64,000 nt of DNA from Phoma sp. XZ068 (lineage: Eukaryota; Ascomycota; Dothideomycetes; Pleosporales; Didymellaceae), in NCBI GenBank assembly GCA_004835665.1, contig RBKR01000002.1, positions 1,736,001 through 1,800,000 of the forward strand, in the 5' to 3' direction. The notes under the pieces are model-generated. The model searched no databases. It had not been told where the DNA came from and saw only the letters and a program-made list of their open reading frames with translations. Positions 55,043 to 64,000 of the stretch are shown here, piece after piece. Position 1 is the stretch's first letter. Each line of letters starts with the position of its first letter. Position numbers and translations under genes: made by a program.

Positions 55043-55050
55043 TTTTTATA
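55043..55050 (-). promoter_or_regulatory. TATA box of the bicupin gene
   Basis: The minus strand reads TATAAAAA about 65 bp upstream of the bicupin start codon, a good position for a TATA element in a strongly inducible secreted-enzyme gene. Confidence 0.5.
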
Positions 55051-56498
55051 GGTGCGCACGATGACATGATTTCATAGGCTTATGACCCCTTCCTGTGGTG
55101 CACCTCGTGGCGCCTGTTCTCACACCTGCTTTCAGAACGCGGCATACGAGTGAAGTAACCCACTAGCCTATCTCCCGCACCGGAGCACTTGGGGTGCAGC
55201 TCATCATCTTTCTCTGTAAGGTCCCATTGGACCGCTTCAATGGTCCCTGCTTGTAATATCACCACCTCAAGTCTACATGGATAAGATGCAGATCTTCCTG
55301 CTGTAATCGGTGAAGCTCCCGGCTACTTCCACAACATCGCGTCGCAAGCATTGGATAAGATGTCGCGATGCTTGGCGTTCAAACGTTGTGGTGTTGAACG
55401 TGCAGATCAACCCCAGGTCGGCGCGCTAGTGCGATCACACCATTCGCGCATCGAATTACTATCACTACCAAATCTCCCCCCGGACCTAACAGTATCTCTG
55501 CTACTTTTCCTATGGAACAATCATGCTTGGGACAGAGTGTATCACTGTTGCATGCACAACCTTAATGCCGTCGCTTTGTCTATCCAGCTCTTGTTCGAGA
55601 TTTGTCAAAGGAGATGGGGACCATGAGTGTGGACAGTATTCATGGCTCCGATTGCTCTTGCGCTCACTCCCCCTATTGAAGGATCTGGGAAGCCTATCTT
55701 GGCACATAGGCTGGTGTGTTTGGATACGCTTTATTGATTCCGGATGTCCACTCTACCGTGCTTGCGCCATATAAGACCTTCGTCTCACAGACAGTGAGTG
55801 CCGCCCAGTTGAGAGGGTTGGCAGATGATCTCGAGAATGGATCCCGTAGCTCAGGTCCAGTATCCCAGTATACCCCACGCTTGTTCGGCCAGCGGATCTT
55901 CATTATCGAGCACGACTTCGACCAGCATTTACCTTGGAGAGCATAGGCTGGGCGAAAAGGAAAGCACCTGGTCTTCGCTCCGCCAAAAGCAGCCGACCTG
56001 AACTCAAATTGGAGCAGATACAAGGTCCAAATGCCAACTCTTCTCGCTCTGTGGCCGAAATTGCAGCTGCACTGTCGATCACCACCGCCTTGATGTCCCT
56101 AAAGCCTTGGTATTCGGCTTGTAGTGCTTGACTTCGACTTGCGTAGTACCGCAGGGCCGAACCTCTAACTATGCGCCCCTGCCGATCTGACTATCAATCG
56201 GGTATGATCAAGTTGAATGCTTGGTGAAGTATCAATATTCGTCGTCAGCTCAGGCTGAATGATACCATCGCCGCCAGCGGAAGAAGATAAGGATAGTCGA
56301 AAATCGAGTGTGGGAGGACCACCTAGGTCGGCGAAGAGATGGCAGACAGCGCGAGCTATGAGGGTACCAACCAAGTATAAGTATGGTGCCTGATACCATG
56401 ATTAAGAAACCAGCTCACAACCTGCTCAAAGCCTCTCATCAGCTTCGGCATCTCCACAGGCTTCATCACCTTCATCGGCTACTTGCAATTTGCTCACC
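55051..56498. other. intergenic region, divergent
   Basis: This stretch of about 1.4 kb lies between two divergent genes for secreted proteins. A minus-strand frame near 55694-56023 is open for about 110 codons, but it has no recognisable domain and no start context. I do not call it. Confidence 0.4.
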
Positions 56499-57944
56499 AT
56501 GCACTCCACTACTCTCTTTTCGGCGCTACTTGCTGGTACGGCAAGCGCCCTTTCTCTCCCTCCACTCATTCCATCAATTCCAGGTGTGACTGAACCACTC
56601 TCCACCAACGCACCGCCTCTGCCTATCTTGCAGGTGCCAACCCCGCCTCTGTCAAGCCCACCTTTTGTCGGCAATCAGAACCTGAAGCCCAACAAGATCG
56701 GCTACTTTTGGACGGCAGCTGGTGACAACAACCACAAGGACTTCTTGGCTACCTACTCCCTCGATGATGAAACCTTTGGTACCCTTCTGTGGGTTACTGA
56801 TGTGCCTTCTAGCGGTAACTCACCGCATCATCTGGGTCCCTCTCTCGATGGCAAGACACTCGTTGGTGGAGGTCTCTTGTCCCTTTTGAAGACTCAAGAC
56901 ACTGCGTTCTACTTTGTAAGCAAACGTGAATGAACCTTTCAAGATCTACCTAATTGGTGCTAGGACACTACCAACCCCTACCAACCCAAGTTCAAGAAGA
57001 GCAACCGTGCTTTGCTCTCGTCCATCACGGATGAGATTCGCGCTAAGCCCGATGGCGGCTTCTTCATTACGTACATGGGCTCTGCTGCTGGCACTTCCCC
57101 TGGTCGTCTGGTTGAGACTGATGCCGAGTTCAACATCATTCACGAGTGGCCTGAGGATGTTGCCGGTACTCTCAACATTCTCGGCGAGCAATTCAGCCCG
57201 CACGGTCTGAGCATTGACTTCGACAAGAACATAATCCTGACCTCCGACTTTGTCGTCCCTGTCACCATCCTCAAGCCAGCTTCCGCTATCGGTATTCAGA
57301 AGGCCAACACACTCCGCCTTTGGGAGCTCAGCTCGCGCAAGATCATCTCCACCATCACCATCCCTGACGGCCAAGGAATTCAGGATGTCAAATTCATCCC
57401 TGGTAACAAAGAGTCTGCAGCCCTTGCCACAGCAGTTGGTCCCGGTCAGGTCTGGATCATCTACCCCTTCCGCAAAGATTCCAATGGAAACCAGGGTGTC
57501 GCAGAGCTACTCTTCGACCTTGGCCCACGCGCCCGCAACAACTTGGCCATCTACTCCGACATCACCGACGACGGCAAGTTTGCTTACTTCACACTCACTC
57601 TTGGCAACCACGTCGCTGCACTCGACATCTCAGACCTGAACAACGTCAAGCGACTCGACAACCCCGACGAGGATCAGGGCATCGTTGGACCCCACTATCT
57701 CAAGATCAGCCCGGATAAGAAGAACCTTCTCGTTACCGACTACTTCGTCCAGACTGGCGAGATTGGCGTTGTCAACACGCCTGCGGATTTCAAGGCTCAG
57801 TGGATTGACATCCTTCCTAATGGCAGCCTTAGCTTCAACCGCAGCATCAATTTCCCAGCCGAATTCGCCAACCGTGGCGGTGCTAAGCCGCACAGCGCTG
57901 TCATCTTCGATTTGACTGACCCTAACAAGCCTTACTACTACTAG
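56499..57944 (+). CDS. secreted beta-propeller, selenium-binding-protein (SBP56)-like
   Basis: Two exons (56499-56915, 56964-57944) give 465 residues. A signal peptide (MHSTTLFSALLAGTASAL) and a proline-rich segment precede a propeller-like body of repeated beta stretches. The order EQFSPHGLSIDFDKNIILTSDF, then NTLRLWELSSRKIISTI, FIPGNKESAALATAV, YSDITDDGKFAYFTLTLGNHVAALDIS and GPHYLKISPDKKNLLVTDYF, parallels SBP56/methanethiol oxidase proteins, where comparable positions carry PRHNVMISTEW- and DGLIPLEIRF-like sequences. The similarity is at the level of blade order rather than close identity. SBP56 proteins of bacteria and animals oxidise methanethiol; whether this secreted fungal branch does is unknown. 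The 48-nt intron is phase 0. The start at 56499 is the first ATG of the frame. Confidence 0.7.
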
Positions 57945-58638
57945 AAACGGGACAGTTATCGCGAGGATGACAGGTTGTGTGAGGAAGAAGCCGGGTGTGG
58001 CTGGGCTTGACGTTTTCGCACACTTTACTTCGCCGGCGACAAGCGCGCACAGGTTTACATAGATTTCTACATACTGAGTAATGATCAATCGTAATACAAT
58101 ATAAACTTGACTCTATAGGTTTCTCTCCCGATGTTCGTGTCAAGTGATGGGGTGGGGTTTGGAGACCCACCTGAAACGATTGAAACCGCGCGCCGTCACA
58201 TCCAGGCATCAGATCGGCCTCAGCCACAGCAGGCCCGTCAAAGCTTAGCTCGACTACACCTTGGTTCCCAGGCCTCGAAGCATGATCCAAGGAATCACCA
58301 CTAAGCAAAGACTGGTTTGCGAAGGTCACAGCATTGCAGGTAAAGAAGACGAAGGCATAGAAAGACACTAATTGATAATCAACTACTATATATGCATTAA
58401 ACAAAAGAGCGTAACAGACCAGAGTTCCCATTCCAGGCTCTACGCGACCACTCATCCTCCACCACCTACCACTAACGCATACATGATCCCATCCCCGGTC
58501 ACAGACCAGCAGGATTACATCGCACACCATTCCTCATCACCATGTACTAATAAAACATGGCTTGGTATATACACTAGCTATAAGATCCACCGTTCGCTTG
58601 TCCACCATGCTGTCGTGTTGTCGTCGAAGCCAAGAAGC
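57945..58638. other. convergent intergenic region
   Basis: This 694-bp gap lies between the 3' ends of the propeller gene and the Egh16-like gene. No gene is supported. Confidence 0.4.
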
Positions 58639-59697
58639 TTAGAACTCGCCATCAAGGAGGTCGATCTCCTCCTCCTGGTCGTCGTTGGTAAGGAGAGGAG
58701 CGTTCTTGCGGCGCTGAGCAGGGGAGGAGAGGGTGTTGGCGCCGGCACCTGTGGTCTGGCCTGCAGTCTGGCTGTTGGCGACACCAGCAGCGGGAACAGC
58801 GCCAGTGTTTGCGGTACCAGCAGCGGGCACAGCACCAGTGTTAGCGTTGCCAGCGGCAGGTACAGCACCAGTGTTGGCGTTGCCAGCGGCAGGTACAGCA
58901 CCAGTGTTGGCGTTGCCAGCGGCAGGTACAGCACCAGTGTTGGCGTTGCCAGCGGCAGGTACAGCACCAGTGTTGGCGTTGCCAGCAGCGCCAGTAGCGG
59001 GAGCGGTACCAGCAGCACCGGCAGCAGGAGCTGCGGCACCACCAGCAGCAGGAGCTGCGGCACCACCAGCGGCGGCGGCGGCGCCGGCCATCTGGATGGG
59101 AACACAGCCACCGAAAGGTCCAGCACGAGCGGGGTTCTGGCAGCGGACCATGCAGACATTGCTCTGTCCAGCAACGGTTCCAGTGCAAGTCTGGGCAGCA
59201 TCGATCTGCACGTTGAGGGGCTGATCCTGCATTTGAGTGTCCCGGTTGCGGCCACGGTCGTTACCCGGAAGGTTCTGGGTGACGGTCATGGGAACCCAGT
59301 TGGCACCGGTGCCGGTAGCATCGATCATGCACTTGTAAGGACCAGCGCCGTCGGAGTTGACCTGGTGAACGGTCATCATGAGAGAACCGCCGGCGGAGAC
59401 CTGAGGAAGAGTGGCGCCGTTGAGTTGCATGACCTGAGCGGTACCAGCCTGGATGTCGTTGTCACCTCCACCAAGGGTCTCACCGCAGGTGGCTGCGGCA
59501 TCACCCTTGAAGCGAGTGGAATCCTGCTGGAAGGGGTTGCGGTTCGTGCCGTCACGAGGAGTGGAGGGGTCGACACCGATGGCAGAGCCAGCACCGCCGG
59601 CATCACCAGTAGCCTTGATGATGGCACCGTGGCCAGCCACGAGAGTCGAAGAAGCCAAAAGGCTGAAGGCAACAACGGAGGACTTTGTGAAGTACAT
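58639..59697 (-). CDS. Egh16/GAS1-like surface protein with 11-residue repeats
   Basis: A single exon gives 352 residues. A signal peptide (MYFTKSSVVAFSLLASSTLVA) ends before HGAIIKATGDAGG, and GSAIGVDPSTPRDG, NPFQQDSTRFKGDAAATCG and WVPMTVTQNLPG-like sequence follow. This is the Egh16-like family, which includes the appressorium-specific GAS1/GAS2 (MAS) proteins of Magnaporthe and Egh16H of powdery mildew, linked to host penetration. Cysteines are conserved through CMVRCQNPARAGPFGGC. The C-terminal third is Ala/Gly/Pro-rich and carries six copies of an 11-residue unit (GNANTGAVPAA), then a basic stretch and an acidic tail (EEEIDLLDGEF). No GPI signal is seen. The intronless gene has a TATA element about 155 bp upstream. 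Confidence 0.88.
   Translation of the reverse strand: MYFTKSSVVAFSLLASSTLVAGHGAIIKATGDAGGAGSAIGVDPSTPRDGTNRNPFQQDSTRFKGDAAATCGETLGGGDNDIQAGTAQVMQLNGATLPQVSAGGSLMMTVHQVNSDGAGPYKCMIDATGTGANWVPMTVTQNLPGNDRGRNRDTQMQDQPLNVQIDAAQTCTGTVAGQSNVCMVRCQNPARAGPFGGCVPIQMAGAAAAAGGAAAPAAGGAAAPAAGAAGTAPATGAAGNANTGAVPAAGNANTGAVPAAGNANTGAVPAAGNANTGAVPAAGNANTGAVPAAGTANTGAVPAAGVANSQTAGQTTGAGANTLSSPAQRRKNAPLLTNDDQEEEIDLLDGEF
58801..58985. repeat. 33-bp minisatellite in coding sequence
   Basis: About five to six tandem copies of a 33-bp unit containing GTGTTGGCGTTGCCAGC recur at 33-bp spacing (for example at 58871, 58904, 58937 and 58970). The outer copies are more diverged. Each unit encodes 11 residues on the minus strand, so the frame is kept when copies are gained or lost. 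Confidence 0.9.
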
Positions 59698-59846
59698 TTT
59701 GAATATGTTCTGAACCGGTCAGATAAGGTAATTAAGTAATAGAGTGAAAAGAGTATTAATAGAATGGAAGAGAAGTAGTGATTACTGTAGAAGCTGGGTT
59801 GGGAACCTGAGTGCTGATGCTCTTCTTCCAGTCGCGGTCTCGCGAT

Positions 59847-59854
59847 CATTTATA
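59847..59854 (-). promoter_or_regulatory. TATA element of the Egh16-like gene
   Basis: The minus strand reads TATAAATG about 155 bp upstream of the start codon, consistent with a long leader or a distal TATA element. This is positional inference only. Confidence 0.4.
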
Positions 59855-62121
59855 CTTGACTGGAGGAGGTGAGCCACTGCAGGTTTGCCTCCGACTTTCC
59901 GCAAAGTAGCCTCGGCCATGGGTGGTCCGGACTTGGTGAGGCGCTGAGGTTTTGGCCAAGCCGTGTGGAGAGGTCGACATAGGGTTTCGCAGCAAACACT
60001 GAGGCACGAGATCTCAGAGTCTGCCTGGGTCTGACCTTACCAAGGACTTGCGAAACGCAGATGAGGTAACATTAGATCTGAAGAAACCTATGTTTAGTTG
60101 TTTAAGTGGGGCTTGACATGATCCTACGCCGGGATGCTCCAGGCCGATATGGTATGGTTCCGGATAAGGAACCTATGAGCGTCGATCTCGATGTGTAGTG
60201 AGACGTTGAAGTGTAAGGCGTCAGCTGTATCGTGGTAGGGGTTGTTGTTGTTCGAAACCAGGTATCGGCAGTGGCCAGGTACCAGCAAAAGCACCTGAGG
60301 TGTAAACACCCAAGCTACACATTTGCTGCGCTTGCTCAACGCCTAGCGCCACCTTTGGCAGACCTAAGCTTCAGGCCGTCTCAAGGTGCAAAGCTTGGCA
60401 GGCAGCTTGATTGATCCCTGAGGCTAGTGAAACTGAACGAGGCTGAGTGGCAAACACAGCAATGCGTGGGTGGTGGAGACATTATCGGTTGGTAAAAGTT
60501 CGGATAGCGAAAGGGCGACTGCTGTAATGCGTAGCTAGACAATACCCATCTCGAGGTGCCCATTCACTTCAGATGTTTGTAGAACTCACAGAATACCTTG
60601 CTCGTCAACAATGACAGAGCTGGGCATATCATGCACCTGTCTTTCACACTGATCCCGCAGCCGTGCCATAGACCACTCACGAGCAAGCAAGACGGGCGCA
60701 AGTCATCCGGAGAGGCTAGCTCGGCTTGTGTTCTGCAGGTGGTGTTGCACGGTTTACTGCGATTATGCGTGGGTTTCAGTTTCGTGATGTCGAGTTGGGG
60801 AGGAGAGTTTAGTTTGGTGCCACATCGCAGGTTTCACAGGCGTGCGGATCCCCGATCGAGTAAAGTCTGGGTAACTTTTGCACTCGGACAGGCCAAGTTC
60901 CGGTCTGTGTTTTCACGCGAAGTGTGGCTCACGATACGAAGAGGCGCGAAAGTGGATCTCGTCAAGATGGTGGAGTCTCTGAAGTGTGGTGTTCAAGGTT
61001 GGTAAGGTGCAGAGCCTCGGAAAGAACGAGCCGCTAGCGCTTGGCAAACAACAACAGCGAAACACCGCAAGCATCGGACACGATACCTTCCTCAACATTG
61101 TAAACCTACATGATGGGTCGCAGAATACCCTTCCGAGCACCTGCAATTTCCAGCACATCTACTGCCAGGAAGGGAAAGTGAGCCAAGGAGTAAGTGCGTG
61201 CAACAGTCGATCATCCATCACATGTGGATTGGTGCTAACAGCCACAGGTGTCCTACCTAAAGACCTTTCACCTTCACATCTACATCGCACGGTCATATGA
61301 TGTCTGCAACTAATTGTACACCACGATATACCGCTGCGTGTCCAGCACCGTCTCGCTTTGCAGAATACCGGTCGCAAACTTCGGGTACAATGCATTGCAC
61401 CTCGACACCTGTAGACTGTACAACGAACTGGCCATCTTGTGAATACCGCACGTTATAAATTTCAGCCAAGTTGTAGACACGGACAGTCAAGAAGTCAAGC
61501 CGTACTACAGCTATAGCATGACAAGTGATGTGCACACTGCGACGTTCTCAAGTTACCCATCTCAGGGCAGTGAATGGACGCACATTGTTCAACAGAGTCC
61601 ATTGAGCGCCTACGCCGGTCTACTACGTACAGTATTCCTGTGTACGCTCACTGTATACCATGGTAGAGCGGCTGCCTTTGGAAAAGCATGAACTTCTCCC
61701 CGCATTTGTGCGAATACACACGGCCCTAAAACTAACGCGTGCTATTGAGTTTACTGCTGTTTGTCCTATGTTGCTATTACCTTCTACCCAGCGCAAATCT
61801 ACCAGATCAGGCAACTTCGCTAAGAAAGCATGTATTAGGCAGGTGCTAACTCTGTCTGCACTACGTCACTCCGATTATCGGTATCGTCGCAAGACCACCA
61901 CGATAAGCTTGCAATTGCTGCATGCGTTATCAACATCACTGACTGAACTTGATTGGGTACAGGCACCGCGATACATGCAGCAGGTTTAGCTATGCTAAGG
62001 TGGTTTGCCGATTCTACTTGCTCCCAAGCTTAATGATTATTGCGAGAGCAATACAAAGTAGCAGAAGTGGTAATGCCTGCATTCATCACTCTAAACAATC
62101 GCTAAAATCACACGCTCCAGT
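59855..62121. other. intergenic region, no gene seen
   Basis: This is one of the longest gaps in the window, about 2.3 kb, between divergent genes. It contains only short overlapping frames. No transposon end, RNA gene or tandem repeat was recognised. Confidence 0.4.
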
Positions 62122-63831
62122 ATGGTAGCGGTCTTCAAGCTGGTTGTTGCCGCGATCTGTAGCCAAACCCTGGCGGCAACAGACATCATGCCTTTCGACG
62201 CTCGCGAAGCTACAATTGACTCGGTCCACCATGCGCTCTACACCGGGCTGTCCACATGTCGAGAGGTCGTCTCGGCCTTCCTTGCCCGCATCGAAGCTCA
62301 TAACAACCGGACAAACGCCATAATCACTTTGAACCCCAACGCTCTTGTTGTTGCGGATGCCCTAGATGAGCAACTTTCGGCAGGGAATGCAACTGGCCTT
62401 CTCTTCGGCGTCCCTGTTCTACTAAAAGATAACTACGACACTGCAGATATGCCAACTACAGGCGCCAGCCTAGCACTCGCGAAATCACAGCCTATTGAAG
62501 ATGCACCTAGCGTGGCGGCACTGAAGAGCGCTGGAGCTGTTATTCTTGGCAAGACGAATCTGCATGAACTTGCGCTTGAGGGTATCAGTGTATCGTCCTT
62601 GGGTGGACAAACCATCAATCCGTACGATGCAACACGCACGCCTGGTGGGAGCTCTGGCGGCACAGGAGCAGCTGTTGCATCGTCGTTCTGTGTGTTCGGC
62701 AGCGGTACTGATACCGTTAACTCCTTACGAAACCCTGCGTCAGCGAACTCACTGTGCAGCATCCGGCCTACTAGAGGGCTCGTAACACGTACCGGTATCA
62801 TACCCATATCGTACACCCACGATACCATTGGTCCCATCGCCAGATCAATCAAGGATGTTGCCACAGCTTTAACGGTTATGGCTGCTACGGGCTTCGATGC
62901 TGCGGACAACGCAACAGCACTTGTCCCTTCGCCAAACCGTAACATGGACTACACTGCATTACTTTCGACTACTAAACTCCAAGGCCTTCGAATTGGCGTT
63001 CTCAATGGCTTCTTCAACCGCTCTGAATCGGCAGAGGTTACACCCGTCAATAACGTTATGGATGCGGTCATGTCCAGATTGACGACTGAGAACGTAACTT
63101 TAATTCCGATCAACGAGACCATGTACAACGCAACGTCTATTCAGGCGGCACTCGATGTTCAGCGCTACGAGTACCGCGAGTTGATGGATGAGTATCTCCA
63201 GCGCCCATCACTCTCGGGCGAACACCCTAACACCCTCAACGAACTGTACGCGCGCAAAGCAATCAATGGTTCTGGCGGCAGATTCTTGGTCCTGCCGTCC
63301 CAATACGAATACGTGAACACTGCGCTTGTCTCGTCAACATGCAACGAAACGTACATCCAGCGGCAGAACGGTATTCGAAACCTCACTCTTGCATTGCAAC
63401 AAACATTCGCCGCAAACAACCTGGACGCGATCATCTATCCAGAGCAGAAGAACTTGGTTGTGAAAATCGGGTCACCATCGCAGAGTGGCCGCAACGGCAT
63501 TCTGGCAGCGCTTACAGGTGTCCCTGTCGTAACAGTTCCTGCAGGGTTCAGCGAGCCAAGTGACGATGCGCCGATTGGTGTGCCGATTGGCATGGAGATT
63601 CTGGGCCGGCCTTGGGAAGAACAGAAGCTGTTGGGTATTGGCTATGCCATTGAGCAGTTGATGAAGGTTAGGCGGGCACCGACATGGGCTAAAGAGGTCG
63701 TGGAGGTCCCGCGCTACGAGAATATTCCCGTACTTGTGCCAGACACAGGCAACATAAGTCCCGCGTATCCGCTAGGGACGCTTGTAGGCAGAGCGACGAT
63801 GGCCGGGGACTCGACAACAAGTAGCTGGTAG
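62122..63831 (+). CDS. secreted amidase (amidase signature family)
   Basis: A single exon gives 569 residues. The first 18 residues (MVAVFKLVVAAICSQTLA) form a signal peptide. The amidase signature core is intact: catalytic Lys in VPVLLKDNYDT, cis-Ser in the glycine/serine motif RTPGGSSGGTGAAVA, and the nucleophilic Ser in GTDTVNSLRNPAS. In this last motif the usual GGS is NS preceded by Val, a small departure. These enzymes hydrolyse amides, releasing ammonia, through a Ser-Ser-Lys triad. Many NxS/T sites fit secretion. The substrate cannot be inferred. The closest architecture is that of fungal extracellular amidases related to glutamyl-tRNA amidotransferase subunit A. The ATG at 62122 is the first of the frame and starts the signal peptide. 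Confidence 0.9.
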   Translation: MVAVFKLVVAAICSQTLAATDIMPFDAREATIDSVHHALYTGLSTCREVVSAFLARIEAHNNRTNAIITLNPNALVVADALDEQLSAGNATGLLFGVPVLLKDNYDTADMPTTGASLALAKSQPIEDAPSVAALKSAGAVILGKTNLHELALEGISVSSLGGQTINPYDATRTPGGSSGGTGAAVASSFCVFGSGTDTVNSLRNPASANSLCSIRPTRGLVTRTGIIPISYTHDTIGPIARSIKDVATALTVMAATGFDAADNATALVPSPNRNMDYTALLSTTKLQGLRIGVLNGFFNRSESAEVTPVNNVMDAVMSRLTTENVTLIPINETMYNATSIQAALDVQRYEYRELMDEYLQRPSLSGEHPNTLNELYARKAINGSGGRFLVLPSQYEYVNTALVSSTCNETYIQRQNGIRNLTLALQQTFAANNLDAIIYPEQKNLVVKIGSPSQSGRNGILAALTGVPVVTVPAGFSEPSDDAPIGVPIGMEILGRPWEEQKLLGIGYAIEQLMKVRRAPTWAKEVVEVPRYENIPVLVPDTGNISPAYPLGTLVGRATMAGDSTTSSW

Positions 63832-64000
63832 CACAACTTACATTCTCACATGATTGAACTATGGAAGACCAACCATGTTGAATGCGGGAATCTCTCTCGC
63901 AACAGAGGTTGCGGTAACGACGTGTGCCAGTTTCTGCAGCTACCTCGCGTAAGGTGCACTTGACTGTCCATGCGTTCGCGGCCAAACACGTCTCGCCTTA

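Noticed and set aside
55694..56023. 109-codon minus-strand frame
   Set aside because: It starts without ATG context, has no recognisable domain, and lies in a promoter region between divergent genes.

Overview
The window is nuclear DNA of a filamentous ascomycete. Genes are split by short introns, mostly 43-63 nt with GTAAGT-like donors and CTAAC/CTGAY branch sites. The gene content is typical of Dothideomycetes and probably Pleosporales: a GAS1/Egh16-like surface protein, secreted cupin enzymes, a MirB-type siderophore transporter, Dsc1, and lineage-specific kinase-like and coiled-coil orphans. The order level is an inference. Exon boundaries were built by hand from splice motifs, reading phase and family continuity.

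The left part (0-30 kb) is mostly conserved core sequence. In order: a DUF3431 type II membrane protein, an F-box protein, phospholipase D, cyanase with a possible mitochondrial presequence, a C2H2 zinc-finger protein, a rhomboid protease, the Golgi/ER E3 ligase subunit Dsc1, a FAM32A-like protein, two tandem divergent kinase-like genes, a siderophore-iron transporter, Nop16 and a ZIP (KE4-type) zinc transporter. The siderophore transporter promoter carries two perfect ATCWGATAA iron-GATA sites. The rhomboid and Dsc1 genes are neighbours on the same strand and may share membrane-protein processing functions.

The middle (30-44 kb) is gene-poor. It holds small secreted or membrane-anchored proteins, one with nine 21-bp tandem repeats and one with several kexin sites, an intron-containing tRNA-Val(AAC), and a divergently transcribed orphan pair flanked by two copies of a short direct repeat.

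The right part (44-64 kb) is an accessory, catabolic-looking stretch: a broken NmrA/isoflavone-reductase-like gene, a quercetin 2,3-dioxygenase, a secreted cysteine-rich orphan, an anion:cation symporter of the DAL5 type, a decayed metallo-beta-lactamase-fold gene, a bicupin of the oxalate decarboxylase family with an unusual lid, an SBP56-like secreted beta-propeller, the Egh16-like protein with 33-bp repeats, and a secreted amidase. Quercetinase, the NmrA relic, the transporter and the oxalate enzyme suggest use of plant phenolics and organic acids. No PKS, NRPS, terpene synthase, CRISPR array or intact transposon was seen.
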